Shown here piece by piece: positions 5,507 to 10,452 of a stretch of 10,452 nt of DNA. The translations under genes and the position numbers were made by a program. The notes beneath the pieces were generated by a model. That model saw only the letters and a program-made list of their open reading frames with translations. It was not told the origin of the DNA and did not search any database. Every line of letters starts with the position of its first letter. Position 1 is the first letter of the stretch. The stretch is from Methylomonas sp. (GTDB taxonomy: Bacteria > Pseudomonadota > Gammaproteobacteria > Methylococcales > Methylomonadaceae): the NCBI RefSeq assembly GCF_023228165.1, contig NZ_JALOBS010000066.1, positions 1-10,452 of the forward strand, in the 5' to 3' direction.

Positions 5507-6435
5507 CACAGGCAAAAGTTGTTGCATCAACACCCGAGCAAAAGCTATTCCGTGAAGCGGCAACCAAATATTTATCGGAGGAAACAAAATCGAGCATTGA
5601 TCGAGATGCACAATGTTTGGCGAATCTTGATCCTTGGATTGGTCATTTGCGAGTCGATCAAGTCCACCAAGGGTCAATACAACCCTACATTGAGCATCGT
5701 AAAACTCAAGGCATTAAAAGCAATACCATTGCACGAGAACTTGCAGTCGTCAGACGCATTTTGACACTGGCGTCTCGGGTTTGGCGTGATTTAGACAATC
5801 AACCTTGGCTATCAACAGCGCCTTTATTTCGAATGCCTGACTGGAAAGATGCGGCAAAGCCATATCCGCTTTCCATAGATGAGCAGCACCGTTTTTTTCA
5901 GGAGTTGCCTGGACATCTATCAGAAATGGCGTTGTTTGCAATTCATACCGGCGCCAGAGAGCATGTAGTGGCCGAATTGCGATGGGAATGGGAGGTTCGG
6001 ATACCAGAAATTCAGTCGTCGATTTTTCTGGTGCCTGGCGAATTTACTAAAAACGAGACCTCCTGCATGCTAGTGCTCAATAGTATTGCCAGAAATATCA
6101 TTGAAGGCAGGCGTGGAAAATTGGATACGCATGTTTTTGGGTTTAGGGGAAAGCCGGTGGGCCGGATGCATAATACCGCGTGGAAAAATGCATGGATCAG
6201 GTCAGGACTTCCTGTCGGCGATGATGTTTTATCTGGTCCACATAACTTAAGGCATACATTTGCAAGGCGCTTGCGTTTAGCAGGTGTGCCATTGGAAACG
6301 CGGAAAGCATTGATGCATCACATAGACGGTGATATCACCATTCACTATTCACCTGCGGAAGTGGGTGAGTTGGTAAGTGCTGTTGAGAAGCTGACCACTG
6401 TGGAAGGGGTGACCATGTTGCGTTTAGCATCATGA
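5356..6435 (+). CDS. int: Tyrosine recombinase (site-specific integrase)
   Basis: This 359-residue phage-type integrase has a full set of catalytic residues: R201 in HTGARE, K232 in the beta-hairpin FTKNE, H296 and R299 in HNLRHTF, H322 in LMHHID, and the nucleophile Y331 in IHYS. The N-terminal residues 1-50 look like an arm-type DNA-binding segment (GLYWDKKTGKG), and 60-160 form the core-binding helical domain. The usual acidic residue three positions after the first Arg is Val here, and the usual LGH is MHH. The ATG at 5356 is supported by AAGGAG at 5341-5346, although it lies inside the upstream excisionase-like gene. The enzyme should cut and join DNA at attP/attB; the tRNA-Lys fragment about 90 bases downstream is its likely target. 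The gene appears intact. Confidence 0.93.
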   Translation: MARNKLPGLYWDKKTGKGSVDKRIDGIGRVRHRFTASSQIEAEAEYHRAVAQAKVVASTPEQKLFREAATKYLSEETKSSIDRDAQCLANLDPWIGHLRVDQVHQGSIQPYIEHRKTQGIKSNTIARELAVVRRILTLASRVWRDLDNQPWLSTAPLFRMPDWKDAAKPYPLSIDEQHRFFQELPGHLSEMALFAIHTGAREHVVAELRWEWEVRIPEIQSSIFLVPGEFTKNETSCMLVLNSIARNIIEGRRGKLDTHVFGFRGKPVGRMHNTAWKNAWIRSGLPVGDDVLSGPHNLRHTFARRLRLAGVPLETRKALMHHIDGDITIHYSPAEVGELVSAVEKLTTVEGVTMLRLAS

Positions 6436-6470
6436 TTTACCCACTGGGTAATTTGGAAGAGAGCGGACAT

Positions 6471-6511
6471 AAAAAAACCAGTCGCCAGATCAAAGCTAAC
6501 TGGTTGATTTT
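6471..6511 (+). terminator. Probable terminator after the integrase gene
   Basis: AACCAGT at 6476-6482 pairs with ACTGGTT at 6499-6505 (7 bp, 16-base loop). A run of seven A lies on the 5' side (6471-6477, overlapping the stem by two) and GATTTTTA on the 3' side, so it could work in both directions. The stem is short and only moderately GC-rich. It lies between the integrase stop (6435) and the tRNA fragment (6525). Confidence 0.5.
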
Positions 6512-6524
6512 TATATCGATTTGA

Positions 6525-6569
6525 TGGTGGGTCGTGTGCGATTCGAACGCACGACCATCGCATTAAAAG
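6525..6569 (-). other. Integration (att) site: 3' fragment of a tRNA-Lys gene
   Basis: Read on the minus strand, the 45 bases from 6569 to 6525 begin with the anticodon loop CTTTTAA (anticodon TTT, lysine). They continue through the 3' half of the anticodon stem, the variable loop, a perfect T arm (GTGCG, loop TTCGAAT, CGCAC), the acceptor strand ACGACCC and an encoded ACCA end. This matches the 3' half of bacterial tRNA-Lys. The 5' half is absent: sequence at 6570-6650 shows no D arm or matching GGGTCGT strand, and only three of five anticodon-stem positions could pair by chance. A truncated tRNA 3' end next to an integrase gene is the classic signature of an attachment site. It cannot yield a functional tRNA as it stands. 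Confidence 0.85.
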
Positions 6570-6795
6570 ACCGAAATATTTTTAACATTTATTATATAAA
6601 ACAATGCCTTACATTCTGCCAATTAAGTCATTGTGAGCCTTGCAAAGCCTGATTTTATGAGAATGTGCAATTGAAAAAAGCACATTTTGCGCACACTAAA
6701 ATCGTCCGTCTCATTCGTTATCACCAGATTGTAAATCCGTTTCAACCCCTCCTGTATGTCGTATGAAAGTTTCTTTTTCGCGCCTATCCATACAT
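6570..6795. other. AT-rich spacer between the att site and the AbiE-like locus
   Basis: I see no gene here. The only clear structure is AATGTGC at 6662-6668 against GCACATT at 6680-6686 (7 bp, 11-base loop, A-run in the loop), followed by two more T. It could be a weak terminator or a protein-binding site of the recombination machinery. The DNA nearest the att site is markedly AT-rich, as is common where IHF-like proteins bend attP DNA, but I see no convincing IHF consensus. Confidence 0.3.
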
Positions 6796-6850
6796 GTGTT
6801 CATTATTTTAGTCTGTGCAATATTAATGAACAGGCTAAAATAATGAACAC
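6796..6850 (+). promoter_or_regulatory. Operator-like 16-base perfect inverted repeat upstream of the AbiEi-like gene
   Basis: GTGTTCATTATTTTAG (6796-6811) is repeated as its exact reverse complement at 6835-6850, with 23 bases between. A third half-site, TAATGAACA at 6824-6832, lies in the spacer in the same orientation as the right arm. A candidate weak promoter (TTCATT at 6799-6804, 16 bases, TATTAA at 6821-6826) would lie under these sites. The AbiEi-like start codon follows 26 bases after the repeat. Known AbiEi proteins repress their own promoters by binding inverted repeats, so this is the expected operator by position and form. The symmetry is certain; the binding is inferred. Confidence 0.7.
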
Positions 6851-6876
6851 GACATTGCCTAACAGGTCACCTCACC

Positions 6877-7887
6877 GTGAACACACCAGAAATCGAGATA
6901 TTCGATACAGCCATTGAAAAACTCAAACAGAACACGGGCTTCACTGTCGAGATAAATAAAAACGACATTGATACAACCGGCTTTATAGAAACCGGTACGA
7001 GCCGTTTGCCGGTCGCAATTGATATGAAAAGGTCAGTCACCAATAGTGTCATTCCCGCACTTAAACATCAATTCACTCAGATGAATGAACATGGGTTACT
7101 GGTTGCTCACTATATCAATCCACTGATGGCGGAGCGTCTGAGGGGAATGGATATCTGGTTTATTGATACCGCCGGTAATACCTATATCAAAGCGCCGCCT
7201 GTCTATGTCTATCTAAAAGGTAATAAGCCTTCTGAGACTCAAAAAGCACCACCGACCAATAGGGCTTTTACCCCTGTCGGCTTAAAAATCGTCTATGCAT
7301 TATTATGTCAGCCAAAATTGGTCAATGCCCCTTATCGTGAGATGGCGCAAACGACTACGGCAGCATTAGGTACCGTTGCCTTGGTTTTCAGAGATTTGAC
7401 CAAGTTGGGTTTTATCGTCGACATGGGCTCTCGCGGCCGTCGTTTAAAAAACCGCAAAACGCTATTGGAGCGCTGGCTTATTGCCTATCCGGAACAACTT
7501 CGACCCAAACTTGAAACCGGAAGATATCGTGCAACAGACCCGAATTGGTGGCAAACCGCCGATCTGCAGAATATGCAAGCCTACTGGGGGGCTGAAGTAG
7601 CCGCTGATAGACTAACTCATTATTTAAAACCTCAAATCATTACGCTTTACGTCATAGAAGAAAGGGCAACCCAATTTAAAATGACAAACAGACTTCGTAA
7701 GGACCCTGACGGCGATATTGAAATCCTAAAGACTTTTTGGGATGTGGAAAGTGAATTCAATCAAGCGGATATCGTCAACCCGATACTCGTTTACGCCGAC
7801 CTGATCGCTAGTGGTGACCCACGAAACATTGAAACCGCACAAATTTTATATGAGCGCGAACTTGCAGAACATTTCCGGGAAGATTAA
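6877..7887 (+). CDS. AbiEi-type antitoxin/transcription regulator (type IV TA-like)
   Basis: This 336-residue protein resembles the AbiEi family of antitoxin-regulators (AbiEi_2 type). A mixed alpha/beta N-terminal half (residues 1-125) contains VAIDMKRSVTN and VAHYINPLMAERLRGMDIWFIDTAGNTYI. A winged-helix DNA-binding region follows at about 131-190 (FTPVGLKIVYALL, then TTAALGTVALVFRDLTKLGFI). The rest is an alpha-helical C-terminal region. The GTG start at 6877 has only an AGG about 11 bases upstream; no in-frame ATG offers a better start. In AbiE systems this protein represses the operon and neutralises the nucleotidyltransferase AbiEii. The next gene encodes exactly such an enzyme and overlaps this one by 38 bases, supporting the call. 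The inverted repeat just upstream is its likely operator. Confidence 0.8.
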   Translation: MNTPEIEIFDTAIEKLKQNTGFTVEINKNDIDTTGFIETGTSRLPVAIDMKRSVTNSVIPALKHQFTQMNEHGLLVAHYINPLMAERLRGMDIWFIDTAGNTYIKAPPVYVYLKGNKPSETQKAPPTNRAFTPVGLKIVYALLCQPKLVNAPYREMAQTTTAALGTVALVFRDLTKLGFIVDMGSRGRRLKNRKTLLERWLIAYPEQLRPKLETGRYRATDPNWWQTADLQNMQAYWGAEVAADRLTHYLKPQIITLYVIEERATQFKMTNRLRKDPDGDIEILKTFWDVESEFNQADIVNPILVYADLIASGDPRNIETAQILYERELAEHFRED

Positions 7888-8707
7888 CGAACCGATTCTA
7901 GCCATCTACACTTTAATCGCTGATGTTGCCCAACAAAACAACTTGCCGTTTTTCATCATTGGCGCTACGGCCAGAGATATTATCTTTGAACATCTGCATG
8001 GCATCAAAGCCCCTCGAGCGACTAGAGACATCGACTTAGCGGTACAAGTGGCAACCTGGCAAGATTTTGAACAGCTCAAAACTCAGTTGATTGAAACCGG
8101 AGAAATGGTCAGTGACAAGATGATTCAGCGGTTGCGCTACCGTGGCGAAATCCCGATTGATATCGTTCCCTTTGGGGATATTGAAGCAAACGGCAGCATC
8201 CTCTGGCCGCCGGAATACGATATAAAAATGACTGTGACGGGGTTTCAGGAAGCCTATAACAACACCCAAGTGATTCGTTTCAGGGAAAACCCACCATTGG
8301 ACGTTAATGTGGTGACACCGGTTGGTTTGATGGCATTAAAAATCATCGCCTGGAGTGAGCGTTATCCACAGGCATTAAAAGATGCTTTGGATATCGCCTT
8401 TATTTTGCGCAACTTTCTCGATGCAGATCATCAATCGCTATTGTGGGAAAAACATGATGACCTTATAAAAGAAGAGATCGACTACAGGCACGTCGGAGCC
8501 AGAGTATTGGGCCGGGAAATAGCCAAAATCTTAACGCCCCGTAGCAAGCAATTGATCAAGGACATTCTGGCCCATGAAACCGGCGATCAGAAAATTTACC
8601 GGTTGGCAGAAAATATGATGAGTACACCTGAGCAATTCCAGGAAAATCTCGAATTATTGGATGCGCTATATCGCGGTTTGATTGAAACGCAGCCAGTTCA
8701 ATCATGA
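7850..8707 (+). CDS. AbiEii/AbiGii-type nucleotidyltransferase (putative toxin)
   Basis: The 285-residue protein starts at ATG 7850; a GTG at 7811 is in frame but would deepen the overlap with the upstream gene. It has the pol-beta-type nucleotidyltransferase signature of the AbiEii family: IGATARD (37-43), TRDIDLAV with D60 and D62, and a third acidic residue D104 in IPIDIVPFG. Further family-like features are VVTPVGLMALKIIAWSERY in the middle, with the K and W common in these proteins, and a helical C-terminal region. AbiEii enzymes transfer nucleotides and arrest growth, giving abortive infection or element stabilisation. The catalytic set looks intact, so the protein is probably active. 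The 38-base overlap with the AbiEi-like gene implies coupled translation. Some members of this broad family are named simply as nucleotidyltransferases, so the toxin role is inferred from the pairing. Confidence 0.82.
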   Translation: MSANLQNISGKINEPILAIYTLIADVAQQNNLPFFIIGATARDIIFEHLHGIKAPRATRDIDLAVQVATWQDFEQLKTQLIETGEMVSDKMIQRLRYRGEIPIDIVPFGDIEANGSILWPPEYDIKMTVTGFQEAYNNTQVIRFRENPPLDVNVVTPVGLMALKIIAWSERYPQALKDALDIAFILRNFLDADHQSLLWEKHDDLIKEEIDYRHVGARVLGREIAKILTPRSKQLIKDILAHETGDQKIYRLAENMMSTPEQFQENLELLDALYRGLIETQPVQS

Positions 8708-9242
8708 AAAATCTAAAATGTCGGCCAAACACTCGATCAACTCAGCCTCCAAATCTGACTAAAAAGTAAGTCAATAATTTTTTCCATCTCGCTTCCTTGC
8801 AACCATTGCCAAATACCGGCGGGTTTGAAGATTTTAAGTTTTCAGGCCAAAGCCTGTCATTGAACACCTTGTGATGAAAACTTTTAAAAGTTAATCGTGC
8901 GTAAGCATACGAAATCGGCCAAATCCGTGCGATAAGCATGCCTGCGAAATTTTTCATTCCTAAGTTCGGCGAATGGCAGCTTTTCGGCAAGCAACCATGA
9001 GTCCCCTTTGGCTCGACTCGACCCGTTGCGGTCAGTCGCATTTCTCTAATCCGGCCAGTCAGGCAAATCCAGATTCTGGGGCTGGAGGACTACAAAGCCG
9101 CCGTTGGCGACTTCACTGAACGGCCATTTTGCAACATTCAAATATTGAAATGTATGGCAGCGGCAGATTGTGAGGAGTCATTCGGACTTCTCCGAAGCCG
9201 TCGTCCAATAATGCAAAACTGGGGCAGCTGTATAATCGCAAA
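8708..9242. other. Region without a convincing gene
   Basis: No frame here gives a recognisable or natural-looking protein. Minus-strand frames of 99 and 63 codons exist, but their products have odd composition and the shorter one overlaps the adjacent gene. The part from about 8930 to 9230 is richer in GC than the genes on either side. It contains short near-repeated motifs (for example GAGTC with CATT or CATG nearby, GACCCGTTGCGGTCAG, CGAATGGCAGC) that resemble degenerate intergenic repeats seen in many gammaproteobacteria. A small near-palindrome, TTCAAATATTGAA, lies near 9137-9149. I see no terminator for the nucleotidyltransferase gene. Confidence 0.4.
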
Positions 9243-9818
9243 TTACCGACATGTCTTGTCTTTATATTTTGTTTTTTTGCATGAGTGAATGAAACTCTCA
9301 TCACAATATATGCTAACTATAGACTTTGCTTGATTCAATTCATTAGAATAATCTCTTCTATCTGCAGGCGGCTTATAATCAAATTTTGGAACAGGTGAGT
9401 TGATATACTTATCAATATAATAATAGGGATTTGAATTATATTTAGGCCTATTCTGATTTTCTATTTTTGATCTTTCTTCTTCTCTTTCCCGCTCCGCTTG
9501 TTCTTCTCTTGCTATTTTTGCCATTTCCAAAGACAAGCGTTTAACCTTATCCTTAGCTCTTTCACATGAAGCAATATTATTTGCTATACACTCACTAAGT
9601 TCACCCTCTGATACTTCGGTTGTTGTAGTGCAAAATGCCTTTTTACAATCATCTTCGAATGCTCTACGCGCTGCATTCATATCAGTTTTTGTTCTATCAA
9701 CATCTTTAATTTTGTGGTCAACGCAGCTTCTATAATTGTTATATTGAAATTTGTCAACGAGAGACCAGCTATAACATTGAAACGGAAAAAAAAGTAAAAT
9801 CAAAAGCATTACCTTCAT
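9243..9818 (-). CDS. Exported cysteine-rich protein of unknown function
   Basis: This 191-residue protein begins with a short hydrophobic signal peptide (MKVMLLILLFFPFQCYS), with likely cleavage near residues 17-19. C15 is not in a good lipobox. The mature part has eight cysteines (32, 58, 63, 77, 85, 172, 180, 190), enough for four disulfides, which fits a periplasmic or secreted location. A strongly charged Glu/Arg stretch (about 86-120) probably forms a coiled coil, and an Asn/Tyr/Pro-rich linker (120-160) follows. The ATG at 9818 has AAGGGA six bases upstream. It lies 37 bases downstream of another exported-protein gene on the same strand. I recognise no family. Both genes are AT-rich compared with the left part of the window, which suggests separate acquisition. 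Confidence 0.72.
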   Translation of the reverse strand: MKVMLLILLFFPFQCYSWSLVDKFQYNNYRSCVDHKIKDVDRTKTDMNAARRAFEDDCKKAFCTTTTEVSEGELSECIANNIASCERAKDKVKRLSLEMAKIAREEQAEREREEERSKIENQNRPKYNSNPYYYIDKYINSPVPKFDYKPPADRRDYSNELNQAKSIVSIYCDESFIHSCKKTKYKDKTCR

Positions 9819-9855
9819 AAATTATCCCTTAACGGTTTAAAAGATTTAGCAATTT

Positions 9856-10404
9856 TCATTGGTAGCCAAGATTATTTCTAACTTTCTTAGCTAAAGCAGA
9901 TGAAAATTCAATTAACGATTCACTGTAATTATCATCGAGCTTAAATCCACTCAATGATAACTTCTCAAATATTGGGCTAACATAATCTATGCATGAGTTA
10001 GATTCATTTGCTGTTCTGCTTGGGTTTTTATCTAGGTATTGTTTAGCATTGTGAGCATGCAACGAAATTTCTTGATTTATCGAATTTGCGATTTCAATAT
10101 TTTTATTATTATTTTTTAAAGTAATTGCTGCATATGTCGCGTATGCCCTTCCGTATTGCAAAGACATAATATTAACACCACCAACTTGATTAGCTAATGC
10201 AAAAGAATTCATAGCGTAACCGAAAACACCAACACAAAAACCTATCTTTTCAAGGTTCCCATCCGCATTTACTGGCTTGCTGATTACAAAACTGCAAATT
10301 ATTGCAATAATAATCGTTATATAAAACCTGAATCCGTGCTCTCGGTAGCCTAAACGCCCCCGACTACGTATAAGCGCATTTTTTTCGGTAGACTGGACCA
10401 TCAT
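9856..10404 (-). CDS. Exported or membrane-anchored protein of unknown function
   Basis: The frame encodes 182 residues. A hydrophobic segment (28-41) ends in KPVNA followed by DG (44-49), a good signal-peptidase site. It is preceded by an unusually long, basic 27-residue stretch, and no Shine-Dalgarno sequence is seen before the ATGs at 10404 and 10401. No other in-frame ATG, GTG or TTG lies before the hydrophobic segment, so the true N terminus may have been altered by a rearrangement near 10325-10404, or a non-standard start is used. The mature part has two cysteines (57 and 138), a Gly-rich hydrophobic patch (55-77), and a polar helical C-terminal half. I recognise no family. It is the first gene of a two-gene minus-strand unit with the cysteine-rich protein gene, so the two products may act together in the envelope. 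Confidence 0.6.
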   Translation of the reverse strand: MMVQSTEKNALIRSRGRLGYREHGFRFYITIIIAIICSFVISKPVNADGNLEKIGFCVGVFGYAMNSFALANQVGGVNIMSLQYGRAYATYAAITLKNNNKNIEIANSINQEISLHAHNAKQYLDKNPSRTANESNSCIDYVSPIFEKLSLSGFKLDDNYSESLIEFSSALAKKVRNNLGYQ

Positions 10405-10452
10405 CGCGTTGTTTTTATCGTCCTACGGTCGAATTTTTCCTCAAAAAACTTG

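Larger units (their letters stand above)
1..6569. mobile_element. Right end of a probable integrative element (ICE or genomic island) at a tRNA-Lys att site
   Basis: This stretch carries the hallmarks of one end of an integrative element. It contains an excisionase-like gene and an intact tyrosine recombinase gene, followed within about 90 bases by the 3' 45 bases of a tRNA-Lys gene, the usual crossover site for such integrases. Upstream lie genes typical of ICE backbones or cargo: a short RadC, a GHKL ATPase and FlhDC-like activators of the SetCD/AcaCD kind. The left end lies outside the window, and no conjugation genes are visible here, so calling it a conjugative element is inference. Whether DNA to the right of 6569 belongs to the same element cannot be decided from this window. 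Confidence 0.65.

Noticed and set aside
6525..6600. A complete tRNA gene
   Set aside because: Only the 3' half (from the anticodon loop onwards) is present; no D arm or 5' acceptor strand follows on the minus strand.
7811..7849. GTG start for the nucleotidyltransferase gene
   Set aside because: It would add residues that are an out-of-frame reading of the AbiEi-like gene and precede the conserved N terminus; ATG 7850 is simpler, although its ribosome-binding site is weak.
8742..9041. 99-codon minus-strand frame after the nucleotidyltransferase gene
   Set aside because: No ribosome-binding site, no recognisable domain, and unnatural composition; it lies in the repeat-like gene-free region.
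1..10452. CRISPR array or insertion sequence
   Set aside because: No regularly spaced direct repeats and no transposase-like frame with terminal inverted repeats were seen.

Overview
The window reads as one end of an integrative element, probably an integrative conjugative element or genomic island, in a gammaproteobacterium. The evidence is an intact tyrosine recombinase lying against a 45-base 3' fragment of a tRNA-Lys gene, an ICE-type short RadC, and FlhD/FlhC-family activators, a family known mainly from beta- and gammaproteobacteria and carried by SXT/R391 elements (SetCD) and IncC plasmids (AcaCD). A methanotroph-like host (Methylococcales) would fit the general feel of the sequence, but that is a guess and nothing here proves it.

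Layout. Bases 1-245 hold the 3' end of an unrecognised gene. Bases 378-1973 encode a GHKL (Hsp90-type) ATPase-domain protein and 2247-2720 a short RadC/JAB protein. Both genes have structured leaders of the same design: a pyrimidine-rich arm, a TTTTTAA loop, then an arm containing the Shine-Dalgarno sequence next to the ATG. In the radC leader the pyrimidine arm can instead pair with an upstream copy of the Shine-Dalgarno arm, and that hairpin looks like a terminator. A terminator follows radC at 2810-2841. Bases 3048-5049 hold four co-directional, tightly packed genes: FlhD-like, FlhC-like, a STAS-like (DUF4325)-FlhD fusion, and a second, shorter FlhC-like protein. Two complete FlhDC-like pairs in tandem, one with a STAS-like domain built into its FlhD subunit, is the most unusual feature of the window. 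An excisionase/AlpA-like gene (5147-5506) follows, overlapped for 151 bases by the integrase gene (5356-6435). A probable terminator and the tRNA-Lys fragment (6525-6569) mark the att site.

Beyond the att site, 6877-8707 encodes an AbiEi/AbiEii-type pair (winged-helix regulator and nucleotidyltransferase) behind a perfect 16-base inverted repeat that is a good candidate autoregulatory operator. Bases 8708-9242 have no convincing gene. Two minus-strand genes (10404 to 9856, then 9818 to 9243) encode small, AT-rich, apparently exported proteins; the second is rich in cysteine.

How it may work together (inference): the FlhDC-like pairs probably form heteromeric transcription activators controlling element genes, as SetCD and AcaCD do, with the STAS-like module as a possible input for a partner. 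Xis and Int carry out excision and integration at tRNA-Lys. The AbiE-like pair would stabilise the element or defend the host. Because the tRNA fragment lacks its 5' half on the side away from the integrase, the right part could be a second element in tandem, the other end of the same element seen as a circle, or rearranged host DNA.
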